From Cryobacterium sp. SO2 (GTDB lineage Bacteria > Actinomycetota > Actinomycetes > Actinomycetales > Microbacteriaceae), in contig NZ_CP117849.1 in the NCBI RefSeq assembly GCF_026151165.2, positions 2,356,001 through 2,420,000 of the forward strand: DNA of 64,000 nt, read 5' to 3'. The position numbers and the translations under genes are program-made. Position 1 is the stretch's first letter; the number at the start of each line of letters is the position of its first letter. The notes beneath the pieces are model-generated. The model worked only from the letters and a program-made list of their open reading frames with translations. It was not told the origin of the DNA and made no database searches. Shown piece after piece: positions 41,567 to 49,723 of the stretch.

Positions 41567-42482
41567 ACTTGGCCCGCACGAGTTCGGTGCCGCAACGCGG
41601 GCACGGGCGGCCATGCTGCCCGTACGCGTTGAGGCTGTGCGAGAAGTAGCCGGACTGGCCGTTGACGTTCACGTACTGAGCATCGAAGCTCGTGCCGCCC
41701 TCCGCCAGCGCGCGCAGGAGGATGGCACGGACGGCCGTGAGGAGCCGCCGGGCTGTGGCGGCGGAAAGTGACTCGGCCGGCTGGTCGAAGTGCACCCTGG
41801 CCTCGTAGAGGGCCTCGTCCGCATAGATGTTGCCGATACCGCTGACCACCTTCTGGTCGAGCAGTACGCGTTTGATGCCCGACCGGCTGCGGCCCAGAGC
41901 ACGGTAGAACTCGGGCGCGGAGAACCACGGGTCCAGTGGGTCGCGGCCGATGTGCGCCACCTGGCTGGGGACCAGGCCCGCTCCGGGCAGGGCGGAGGTT
42001 CCCGCGGCGTGCTCAGGCACGCCAGGGGCCATCCCCGGCCCGGCGTATCCGGCCGGGCGTCCGTCCGTCGTCGGCTGCAGGCTGTCGACGGCCATGCTGC
42101 CGAAGATGCGCTGGTCCACGAAGTGCAGGGCCAGCTCGCCGTGCACGGGGTGCTGCAGCGTCAGCCGGATGCGCATCAGCTTCTCGGCCGCTTCGCCGGG
42201 CGTGCGCAGCAGGACCTGGCCGCTCATGCCCAGGTGGGCGACGAGGGCGCGCGGTGCGCTGTCCCGGATGGATCCTCCGGCCAAGGGGAACCAGAGGAAC
42301 TTGCCCCGACGCACGGCACCGCTGATGCCCGCGCCGGTGAGGAGCGTCTCGAAATCGCCGAGCGCGCTGTCGTGCCGACGCAGGGATCGCGCGTCGAAGA
42401 CCTCGACCCCGGTGACAGTGGCGCCGGAGACGGCGCTCTCGAGGCCGGCGCGGACGACCTCGACCTCGGGGAGTTCCGGCAC
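41517..42482 (-). CDS. mutM: formamidopyrimidine-DNA glycosylase
   Basis: 321 aa. MutM excises 8-oxoguanine and formamidopyrimidines. PELPEVEVVRAGL supplies the catalytic Pro1 and Glu2 after Met removal; the helix-two-turn-helix is LLDQKVVSGIGNIYADEALYEA; the zinc finger CPRCGTELVRAKFMNRSSHYCPRC ends the protein. About 45 extra residues (PTTDGRPAGYAGPGMAPGVPEHA and on, about 130-175) are inserted before the H2TH domain. mutM starts 3 bp after rnc. Confidence 0.94.
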   Translation of the reverse strand: MPELPEVEVVRAGLESAVSGATVTGVEVFDARSLRRHDSALGDFETLLTGAGISGAVRRGKFLWFPLAGGSIRDSAPRALVAHLGMSGQVLLRTPGEAAEKLMRIRLTLQHPVHGELALHFVDQRIFGSMAVDSLQPTTDGRPAGYAGPGMAPGVPEHAAGTSALPGAGLVPSQVAHIGRDPLDPWFSAPEFYRALGRSRSGIKRVLLDQKVVSGIGNIYADEALYEARVHFDQPAESLSAATARRLLTAVRAILLRALAEGGTSFDAQYVNVNGQSGYFSHSLNAYGQHGRPCPRCGTELVRAKFMNRSSHYCPRCQRLR

Positions 42483-42485
42483 GGC

Positions 42486-43280
42486 TCAGCGTCGGGCGCG
42501 CAGCTGGGTCCACGCCTCAAGGGCTGCGGACATCTCGGCGTGCTTCTTGCTGGTGCCCTCGCCGGTCGCGGTGACGCTGGTGCCCACGGTCACGGTGGCG
42601 ATGAAGACCTTCGAGTGGTCGGGGCCGCTCTCGGCGACGGCATACACGGGCACTCCGGCACCCAGCCGAGCGGCGGCTTCCTGCAGGCTGGTCTTGGGGT
42701 CCATGGAGACACCGAAGTGTCCGGGATCGGCCAGGAGCGGCTGCAGCAGACGCAGCACGAACTCAGTGGCGGATTCCACCCCGGTGTCCAGGTACACGGC
42801 ACCGATGACGGCTTCGACGGTGTCGGCCAGGATCGAAGACTTGTCGCGACCGCCGGTGAGGGTCTCACCGCGCCCCAGGCGCACAAAATCGCCCAGTCCG
42901 ATACCGCGGGCGATTTCGGCCAGGGCGGCACTCGAGACCAGGCTCGCGCGGCGCTTGGCGAGATCGCCCTCCGGCAGCAACGGGTACTCGCGGTAGAGCA
43001 TCACGGTCACGGCCTGGCCCAGGATCGAATCGCCCAGGAATTCCAGGCGTTCGTTGGTGGGCAGGCCACCGTTCTCGTACGCGAATGAACGGTGTGTCAG
43101 CGCGAGTTCGAGTAGGCCGGCGTCGATCTGCAGGCCGAGGATCTCCTGCAGACGCGACAACGACGGAGCAGGGCTCTGGTCCGTCTTGGTGGTCGGCGAG
43201 GAACCGCGCACAGCAGAAACTCCTGCAGCGCGGGCTGCAGGAGTCCCTGTGTGACGGGAACCGGCGTCAGACTTCGACAC
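42486..43280 (-). CDS. rnc: ribonuclease III
   Basis: 264 aa from a GTG. RNase III cuts double-stranded RNA in rRNA precursors and mRNAs. A 38-residue polar extension precedes the catalytic domain with NERLEFLGDSILGQAV (signature, about 76-91) and DTVEAVIGAVYLDTG (second acidic pair); the double-stranded RNA-binding domain (DPKTSLQEAAARLG to TSKKHAEMSAALEAW) ends it. A perfect hairpin lies in the codons of the extension, a possible self-cleavage site. It is 20 bp after rpmF. Confidence 0.95.
   Translation of the reverse strand: MSKSDAGSRHTGTPAARAAGVSAVRGSSPTTKTDQSPAPSLSRLQEILGLQIDAGLLELALTHRSFAYENGGLPTNERLEFLGDSILGQAVTVMLYREYPLLPEGDLAKRRASLVSSAALAEIARGIGLGDFVRLGRGETLTGGRDKSSILADTVEAVIGAVYLDTGVESATEFVLRLLQPLLADPGHFGVSMDPKTSLQEAAARLGAGVPVYAVAESGPDHSKVFIATVTVGTSVTATGEGTSKKHAEMSAALEAWTQLRARR
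43219..43244 (-). promoter_or_regulatory. perfect hairpin in the 5' coding end of rnc
   Basis: ACTCCTGCAG (43219-43228) and CTGCAGGAGT (43235-43244) are perfect inverted repeats around CGCGGG, within codons 13-21 of rnc. RNase III genes are often autoregulated by cleavage of a hairpin near the start of their own mRNA; this is a candidate. Confidence 0.5.
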
Positions 43281-43300
43281 AGCGGCGCACCATTCTCTGA

Positions 43301-43504
43301 CTAAACGTCAGCGACCTTGCGGCCCTTGTACTCCATGAACAGTGCGGTGCCGGCGGCGTCCGTGACGACCTTCGCGCGGTGCGGGAGGCTGTAGACGACC
43401 TTGCCGTTTTCCATGGTCTTCACCAGGGTGGGGGCCTCGGCCTTCCAGCAGGAACGGCGTGAGCGGGTGTTGGAGCGTGATTGCTTGCGCTTCGGGACTG
43501 CCAT
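43301..43504 (-). CDS. rpmF: 50S ribosomal protein L32
   Basis: 67 aa beginning AVPKRKQSRSNTRSRRSCWKAEAP, the typical L32 start. Only one cysteine is present, so this is the zinc-free type without the four-Cys ribbon. It follows yceD by two bases, the widely conserved yceD-rpmF pair. Confidence 0.96.
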   Translation of the reverse strand: MAVPKRKQSRSNTRSRRSCWKAEAPTLVKTMENGKVVYSLPHRAKVVTDAAGTALFMEYKGRKVADV

Positions 43505-43506
43505 GA

Positions 43507-44079
43507 CTACTTCTCTTCTCTATCCGGTACAGCCTGGATGTCTTCATCCGTGCTGATGCTTTCGGAAGCTTGGAATTCCAATAGTGCGGACCAGCGGGGA
43601 TCCTGCACGTCACTCGGTTCAAGTTCAGGGGAAGTGGCACGCCGTTCCCCGGTCTCTGGGTCGAGACCTGGGCAATCCCGCCGGCAAACCGGCTGGAACG
43701 GCAGTGACAACACCACTGCATCCCTGATTAGTGGTTCAAGATCCACGTGGTCATCTTGAACCGCACACTCATAAGCTTCGTCTAGATCGTACGCGAAAAG
43801 CTCGGCAAAATGAACTCGGACAGGCAATTCGATGTCAATAAGGCATCTTCCGCACTCTCCGGCGGCTTTTCCGGTCACATCGGCGGTCACCAAGATGCCC
43901 TCGTGGATGCATTCCAGGCGCAGATCGGCCTCGAGGGTGGAGCCGGCTTTCACGGCAACGAGCGCTTCTCCGAGGTCGTGGGGAACGACAATGTCGATGT
44001 TGCGCTCATACATCGTTCCCGGGCGGTTGATGACGTCGCGGACGTCAACCTTGTACGGGGTCTTCTTGAACTTATTCAC
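43507..44079 (-). CDS. YceD/DUF177 family protein
   Basis: 190 aa, GTG start. YceD proteins accompany rpmF nearly everywhere; in plants and bacteria they are linked to 23S rRNA accumulation. Conserved segments: LEADLRLECIHEGILVTADVTGKAAGECGRCLIDIELPV and LPFQPVCRRDCPGLDPETGER. The CGRC and CRRDC cysteines fit the family. The acidic C-terminus is longer than usual (about 30 residues). Confidence 0.92.
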   Translation of the reverse strand: MNKFKKTPYKVDVRDVINRPGTMYERNIDIVVPHDLGEALVAVKAGSTLEADLRLECIHEGILVTADVTGKAAGECGRCLIDIELPVRVHFAELFAYDLDEAYECAVQDDHVDLEPLIRDAVVLSLPFQPVCRRDCPGLDPETGERRATSPELEPSDVQDPRWSALLEFQASESISTDEDIQAVPDREEK

Positions 44080-44090
44080 AACGGGAAATT

Positions 44091-46502
44091 CTACGCGCCC
44101 GCCGGGGTCTGGTCGTTCGCTCCGGCATCCTGCCCGCCGGCGGGATCCCTCGCCAGGCCCATCCGGCGCAGGAGCGGCGAGCTGAGCGAGGCTGGAAACA
44201 GCACGGCCCGCAGTCGTTCGGCGACGGAGGACCCTCGGTGCAGGGCATGCACGACGAGATCCAGGTCGTCCACCGTCCCGTCCGGCGGCCGCGGAGAGCC
44301 GGCCTCGGCGGGAGCCATGGTCCGCGCATAGCGCGTGCGTTCGGTCGCCACGAGAAGCCGCTCGAGCGCGTCGCGCACCGTCGGCGTGTCGCCGATGCCC
44401 CGCCGCGCACGGATATCCGCTGACAGTTCCCTGGCCGTGAGGGTGTCGTGAACGGGCACCCCGTGATCGGCGGCGGTGTCGGCCAGTTCACGCCAAGCCA
44501 GGGACGCGTCGGCGCGACCGTGGACGATCAGGGCACGGCGACGACGACGACGAAGCCGGCGCCACACCCCGGGCACCAGCAGAATCAGCGCCAGGCCCGC
44601 GGCGATGAGCGCGGCACGGGCAAGGGCGCCGGTGAGGTTCTGCTCTGCCGCTGCCGCCGCCTCCGGGGTGCCGGGTTGAAGCGCGGGGTCCTCGTTCGCT
44701 TGCGGGGCCACGGATGGCGCATCGCCGCCGGCCGGCTGACCTGGCGCCGCTGAACTCTCTGGCCGCGCGTAGTCCGGAACGGTGCCCCGACCCGGAGTCG
44801 GCTCGAACGGCACCCATCCCACGCCGACAAAGTAGAGTTCCGGCCAAGCGTGCAGATCGTGAGAATCCACGTTGTACCGGTTGAGGCCGCCGATCACCGT
44901 CGTCGTCCTGCTGCCGGGCAGGTAGCCCAGCGTGACCCGGGACGGAATGCCCAGGCTGCGGGACATCAGGGCCATGGCCGAGGCGAAATGTACGCAGTAG
45001 CCGCGTTTCTTCTCGAGGAAGGTGGCGATGACATCCGCTCCCCCGCCGTCGTAATTGTCCTCGACCGGGGCCTCGGTGTCATAGCTGAAGTCGTTTCCGC
45101 GCAGGTAATCCTGCAGGGCGACGGCGGCGTCGTAATTCGACTCGGTCCCCGTCGTCACCGCGCGCGCCGTCTCCCCGATCAAATCGGGCGTGCCACCGGG
45201 AAGCGCGAGGCTCGGTTCGATGCCGACCGGATACCGGCCGCCCGACTCGCGCAGTTGCTCCCTCGTCGGCTGCAGTTCGAGGGAGGTGACCGTGTACCGC
45301 TGACCGAGGGTGGTGCTGTCGATGCTCGTGATCGCCCTGGTGTCGTTGTTCCAGAACCAGTCCCCGGTCAGCCCGGCGACGCTCGTCGCGGGCACCGGCA
45401 CGGGCAACAGATCGGTCGACACGTTGTCGATGCCGATGGTCGTGGTCGCCGTCGTCCTGGCCACGCCATCCGACAGGCCGGGCGGGTCGTCGATGGACCC
45501 GACCGACTTGTCCGGATCGACCTCGACGGCCCGCGGAAGCCAGGTGGTCCCCTTGATGTCGTCGAGCGTGAGCAGGGCGAAGTAGGGCTGTTCCGACGCT
45601 GTCGTGCGGTAGTGCAGGGCCGGGCCGGCCTTGGGCCGTCGCAGATCCTGGCCGAGATTGATCATGGGACTGATCGCCCCACCGAACAGCGCGCTGCTCG
45701 GGCGCCCGCCCGCCCCGGCGTCGCCTCCCAGGGGCACCGCCACGCTCACGGCCATCGCCGCGACGATGCCCAGGGCTGCGACGACCACGGCACCCCGCAT
45801 CGCCACCCCGGCGCCGGAGATCCCCAGCCCCCTCGTGCCGCTATGGTGCTCCGCACGCCTCGCTGCCAGGTGCACGTCGACTCTCAGGAGCACGAGATAC
45901 GCCACGGCAGTCGCCACGAGGGCGGCCCAGTCCGCGCCGTCGTCGAGGACGAACCCCGGCACCACTATGGGCACCAGCGCCGGGATCCCGGCCAGCGCCG
46001 GCCAGCGCAGCCCGAGCGCGAGAGTGTCCATCAGGATGGCCAGCACACCGACTCCGACCGCCAGCAGGAAGAGGATGCCGTCGAGCACCTCCGCGGGGGT
46101 TCCCTGGGTCTGAATGGATCTGATGCCGGCCGTGGCCAGGGCGGAGAACCGGGTCAGTGTGTCTCCGGTGGGAATGAGCCAGGCAAACCCGGTGCCCCCG
46201 CCGAAGAGTAAGGTCAGCAACGCCACCAACACCCCCGTCGTCAGGATCGGGACGAGCGCGACAGGCGCCCGCGCGTGCCGGATGCCGGCGGCGGCGGCCA
46301 GGACCCCGGCGGCGACGGCCAGGAGCACCCACCACCAGCCGGATCCGGCCAGCACCGGGCCGAGGGCTGTGCAGCCCGCCAGGAGCAGCACCAGCAGCAT
46401 GAGCGACACCGGCCAACGCACCGCGCGTCTGCCGGGCGTGCCGCCGTTGTCAGTGCTGCTCGTGTCAGTACTGCTGTAATCAATACTGGCCACGGCGGTC
46501 AC
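44091..46502 (-). CDS. membrane transglutaminase-like protein (TgpA/DUF3488 type)
   Basis: 803 aa, GTG start overlapping the end of the DUF58 gene by 23 bp. Six or seven membrane helices fill residues 25-260; an extracytoplasmic transglutaminase core follows with the triad Cys in RGYCVHFASAMALMSRSLGIPSR, His in NVDSHDLHAWPELYF and Asp/Glu in WVPFEPTPGRG. A further membrane helix (about 655-675) and a cytoplasmic DUF4129-like tail close the protein. It forms the standard MoxR-DUF58-transglutaminase cluster, thought to mature or modify envelope proteins. Confidence 0.88.
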   Translation of the reverse strand: MTAVASIDYSSTDTSSTDNGGTPGRRAVRWPVSLMLLVLLLAGCTALGPVLAGSGWWWVLLAVAAGVLAAAAGIRHARAPVALVPILTTGVLVALLTLLFGGGTGFAWLIPTGDTLTRFSALATAGIRSIQTQGTPAEVLDGILFLLAVGVGVLAILMDTLALGLRWPALAGIPALVPIVVPGFVLDDGADWAALVATAVAYLVLLRVDVHLAARRAEHHSGTRGLGISGAGVAMRGAVVVAALGIVAAMAVSVAVPLGGDAGAGGRPSSALFGGAISPMINLGQDLRRPKAGPALHYRTTASEQPYFALLTLDDIKGTTWLPRAVEVDPDKSVGSIDDPPGLSDGVARTTATTTIGIDNVSTDLLPVPVPATSVAGLTGDWFWNNDTRAITSIDSTTLGQRYTVTSLELQPTREQLRESGGRYPVGIEPSLALPGGTPDLIGETARAVTTGTESNYDAAVALQDYLRGNDFSYDTEAPVEDNYDGGGADVIATFLEKKRGYCVHFASAMALMSRSLGIPSRVTLGYLPGSRTTTVIGGLNRYNVDSHDLHAWPELYFVGVGWVPFEPTPGRGTVPDYARPESSAAPGQPAGGDAPSVAPQANEDPALQPGTPEAAAAAEQNLTGALARAALIAAGLALILLVPGVWRRLRRRRRRALIVHGRADASLAWRELADTAADHGVPVHDTLTARELSADIRARRGIGDTPTVRDALERLLVATERTRYARTMAPAEAGSPRPPDGTVDDLDLVVHALHRGSSVAERLRAVLFPASLSSPLLRRMGLARDPAGGQDAGANDQTPAGA

Positions 46503-48003
46503 CCCGATCCTGGCCGGCCAGCAGCCACGCCGCCTCGACGCCGGAGTGCGCGCTCACCGGAACGCACTGCCACCCGGCGTCGGCGAGGTGGTCGACGGCG
46601 GCAGCGCTCATGGTGTCGAAGACGAAGGCCACGGCCGGCTGGCACAGGCCTCGCAGATCGACGAGGTCGGCGGTGTCACCGGCATCCGTGTCGATGAGCA
46701 CGGCGAAGGTGGGAATCTGGCCGCCGCCGATCCCTGCCCGCCGGCCGCCGGCACCGGGGGCGCCGCCACCGGCCGCCGCGAGGTGATCGCGGCGCACAAC
46801 CTGTGCCAGCGCGTCCAGGAGAGCTCGCTCGCCTTCGGGGCCCGTGAACGACACCGTGTCGTCGCCGCGGAGCCCGCCGAGCCTGCCCGTTTCTGCGTTG
46901 ACCGAGGGCCTGGACTGGCCGGAGCGAGAGGCACGTGGTGCGATTGGGGAGGGAACCAGTTGGGCGGGGCCGAGTTCGACGGTATCCACCCGGAAGCCGG
47001 CTTCCAGGAGATGGACGGCGATCGACGCGGCCAGTTCCACGGCCACCTCGAACTCGGCGCTGTGTGCCCCGTGCCGGTCCGCCGCGCGGGTCCCGTCGGT
47101 TCCGAAGCCGCCGTCACCGTCACGGTGGCCCGCGCCCCCGCGGGTGGTGTCCAGCAGCACCCTGGCCTCCGGGTGGCTGCGCTGCTCCTCCTGGCGCACC
47201 ATGATCTCACCGTGGCGTGCGGTGGCCGGCCAGTTCACTCGGCGCATCGGGTCGCCCGGCCGGTATTCCCTGGCGATGAGTTCGTCTGAGTCGTTGTTGA
47301 GATGCCGGAGGCGTTCGTGGCGCGAGCCTTCACCCCGGGTGATCGATACTCCGTTGCCCGGCAGCGGGGTGACCCTCGGGGTGACGGTGAGGTCGTGGGG
47401 TGCGCCGACGGGCCACTCGCTGTACGCGAGTCCGAAGGGGTCGACCCTGCCGAGCATCATCGGGCCGATCGGGTAGACGCCACGCCGTGGCAGCCGCACC
47501 TGATAGCTCAGCACCGCCGTGTCCGCGGGGGTCTGGTGCCCGGGACGGGCCGGGCCGAGCGCGCGCAGCGGCTGGGCGGCGGGCATCACGACACCACTGG
47601 CGGCGGTGTCACGCCAGCGGAGGCCGGCCAGTGGTAGAGAGGTGACATTGCTCACCTGGATCGTCACGGTGGCACTGAGGCCCGCTGAGACGGTCGCCGG
47701 CCTGGCGCGGGTGACCGAGACCCGCACCGGATGCACCAGAACATAGCCCAGGGCCACCAGCGGCACGAGCAGCAGCAGAGCGGCCACGAAGATCAGGTCG
47801 CGCTGGTCGGCGGCCCAGGCGACGATGAACAGCGCCGAACCGACGCCCAGGAACAGGCCGCCGCGCAGGGTGGGGCGCACGAGCCGCCGGGCGCGGGAGG
47901 CCGGCGACGTCGAACCCGACCACGTCATAGCAGTCCGAACCGCGCCGGGGTGCGCTGCACCCGCGGGCGCAGCGTCGGTTCGAGCGAGGTGTGTGGGAGC
48001 CAC
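46480..48003 (-). CDS. DUF58 domain protein (MoxR partner)
   Basis: 507 aa from the GTG at 48003; an ATG at 47928 (MTWSGSTSPAS) is the main alternative, and neither has a good ribosome site. Two N-terminal membrane helices (about 47-95) precede a beta-rich region and the DUF58 motif LIAREYRPGDPMRRVNWPATARHGEIMVRQEEQ (about 240-272), then a vWA-like domain with a Gly-rich insert. DUF58 proteins work with MoxR ATPases, possibly as metal-ion-dependent adhesion-type scaffolds. Confidence 0.85.
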   Translation of the reverse strand: MAPTHLARTDAAPAGAAHPGAVRTAMTWSGSTSPASRARRLVRPTLRGGLFLGVGSALFIVAWAADQRDLIFVAALLLLVPLVALGYVLVHPVRVSVTRARPATVSAGLSATVTIQVSNVTSLPLAGLRWRDTAASGVVMPAAQPLRALGPARPGHQTPADTAVLSYQVRLPRRGVYPIGPMMLGRVDPFGLAYSEWPVGAPHDLTVTPRVTPLPGNGVSITRGEGSRHERLRHLNNDSDELIAREYRPGDPMRRVNWPATARHGEIMVRQEEQRSHPEARVLLDTTRGGAGHRDGDGGFGTDGTRAADRHGAHSAEFEVAVELAASIAVHLLEAGFRVDTVELGPAQLVPSPIAPRASRSGQSRPSVNAETGRLGGLRGDDTVSFTGPEGERALLDALAQVVRRDHLAAAGGGAPGAGGRRAGIGGGQIPTFAVLIDTDAGDTADLVDLRGLCQPAVAFVFDTMSAAAVDHLADAGWQCVPVSAHSGVEAAWLLAGQDRGDRRGQY

Positions 48004-48065
48004 GGCATGTCCATTTAGGTCACCTTCATGATGACCCGGATTGCAGCTCCCGCACAGCCCATCTG

Positions 48066-49151
48066 CTACAGCCGGCTCTGGGAGCCCGTCGGCACCGGCG
48101 TCGCCGCCAGGATCCGCCTGACCGTCTCTTCGATCAGCAGGGCGCTGTCTTGGGACCGGTGGCCCAGGGCCCTCGTGGTGGGCACCAGCCGGTGTCCGAG
48201 GACCGCGACAGCCAGGGTGTCAATGTCGTCGGGAAGCACATACTCCCGGCCGTGCAGGGCGGCCTGCGCCTTGGCAGCCCTGATCAGCTGCAGGGTGGCC
48301 CGCGGGCTCGCGCCGAGCCGCAGGTCGCGGTCGTCCCTGGTGGCCCGCACGATGGCCACGGCGTATTCCTTGACGGCCGCCGAGGCGAAGACGCCGCGCG
48401 CGGCTGTCATCATCCCGCGCAATTGGGCCCCGGTCACCACGGCGTCGATCTGGGCCAGCGGGCTGGTGAGGTCGCGGGAGTCGAGCATCGCCAGCTCAGA
48501 CGCCGAATCCGGATAGCCCATCGAGATGCGCGCCATGAAGCGGTCCCGCTGGGCCTCCGGCAGGGCATAGGTGCCCTCCATCTCGATGGGGTTCTGCGTT
48601 GCGACGACGGTGAACGGGCGCTCGAGCGGGTAACTGTGGCCGTCGACGGTCACCTGGCGCTCCTCCATGCACTCGAGCAACGCAGACTGGGTCTTGGGGC
48701 TGGCCCGGTTGATCTCATCGCCGATCACGATGTTGGCGAAGATGGCGCCTGGCTTGAACTCGAAGCGGCGTTCAATCTGGTTGTAGACCGACACACCCGT
48801 CACATCGGAGGGCAACAGGTCCGGGGTGAACTGGATGCGACTGACACTGGAGTGCACCGACTTCGCGAGGGCCCTGGCCAGCATGGTCTTACCCACCCCG
48901 GGGACGTCCTCGATGAGGAGGTGGCCTTCGGCCAGCAGCACGGTCAGCGCGATCTGAACGGCGGAATGCTTGCCGTCGATGACCGACTCCACATTGCGCA
49001 TGATCGCCAGCGCGGCACCCTGCACATCTTCGAGCGCCACGACATCGTCGCTGCCCAGGCCGATCGTGTCCTCGTCGATGTCAGCCTCCTCGACAGCGGT
49101 GTTTCCGGCCGAGGTCGGTTCGGTGACCAGCCTGCCCGGAAACGCGTTCAT
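48066..49151 (-). CDS. MoxR-family AAA+ ATPase
   Basis: 361 aa. Walker A EDVPGVGKTMLARALAKSV (about 80-98), Walker B NRASPKTQSALLECMEERQVTVDG, sensor TVVATQNPIEMEGTYALPEAQRDRFMARISMGYP. MoxR ATPases act as chaperones with DUF58/vWA partners, which are encoded immediately downstream. The ATG overlaps the coaD stop by four bases (ATGA), so it is translationally coupled to coaD. A 35-residue acidic N-terminal stretch precedes the domain. Confidence 0.93.
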   Translation of the reverse strand: MNAFPGRLVTEPTSAGNTAVEEADIDEDTIGLGSDDVVALEDVQGAALAIMRNVESVIDGKHSAVQIALTVLLAEGHLLIEDVPGVGKTMLARALAKSVHSSVSRIQFTPDLLPSDVTGVSVYNQIERRFEFKPGAIFANIVIGDEINRASPKTQSALLECMEERQVTVDGHSYPLERPFTVVATQNPIEMEGTYALPEAQRDRFMARISMGYPDSASELAMLDSRDLTSPLAQIDAVVTGAQLRGMMTAARGVFASAAVKEYAVAIVRATRDDRDLRLGASPRATLQLIRAAKAQAALHGREYVLPDDIDTLAVAVLGHRLVPTTRALGHRSQDSALLIEETVRRILAATPVPTGSQSRL

Positions 49152-49636
49152 GCGAGCGGTCGATTCAGGAAGGCCGCCACCGCCGGCGGCACGTAGGGAG
49201 CGATGTCGCCGCCCAGGGCGGCCACCTGGCGCACCAACGAGCTGGACACGTGGGCGTGCGCGGGGTCGGGGAGCATGAAGATCGTCTCGACGCCGGCCAG
49301 GTTGCGGTTCACGATGGCCATGGGGGTCTCGTAGGCCACATCGATCTGCGAACGGATGCCCTTCACGAGCACACTCGCGCCCACGTCGATGCAGTAGTCG
49401 ACGAGGAGTCCGACACTCCAGGAGCTCACCACGATGTTCGGCGGCAGAGCGCCCTCGGCGATGGAGCGCTCGATGAGCGACACCCGCTGGGTGATGGGGA
49501 GCAAAGCTGACTTGGCCGGGTTGTGCACAACAAGGACATGGAGCTCATCGAACAGGCCGGCCGCCCGTTGAATCACGTCGAGATGCCCCAGTGTGACGGG
49601 GTCGAATGAACCAGGGACGACGGCGATCCTGCGCAT
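49148..49636 (-). CDS. coaD: phosphopantetheine adenylyltransferase
   Basis: 162 aa from the ATG at 49636 with AGGGTGA upstream; a GTG at 49645 is in frame. CoaD catalyses the fourth step of coenzyme A synthesis, joining AMP to 4'-phosphopantetheine. Motifs: VVPGSFDPVTLGHLDVIQRA with the T/HxGH nucleotide site, KGIRSQIDVAYETPMAIVNR and PAHAHVSSSLVRQVAALGGDI with the ISSTxVR-like element. Complete. Confidence 0.96.
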   Translation of the reverse strand: MRRIAVVPGSFDPVTLGHLDVIQRAAGLFDELHVLVVHNPAKSALLPITQRVSLIERSIAEGALPPNIVVSSWSVGLLVDYCIDVGASVLVKGIRSQIDVAYETPMAIVNRNLAGVETIFMLPDPAHAHVSSSLVRQVAALGGDIAPYVPPAVAAFLNRPLA

Positions 49637-49723
49637 AGGCTTCACCCTAGCGCCAGCCCGCAGCGCCCGCTGCCCGGTCCGGCCGGATTTGCCAGACGCC
49701 CGGCCCTTTGACAGAAACGGGTC

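Noticed and set aside
46365..46400. LLLAGC lipobox in the transglutaminase-like protein
   Set aside because: It lies inside the first of several membrane helices; the family is polytopic and not lipoprotein.
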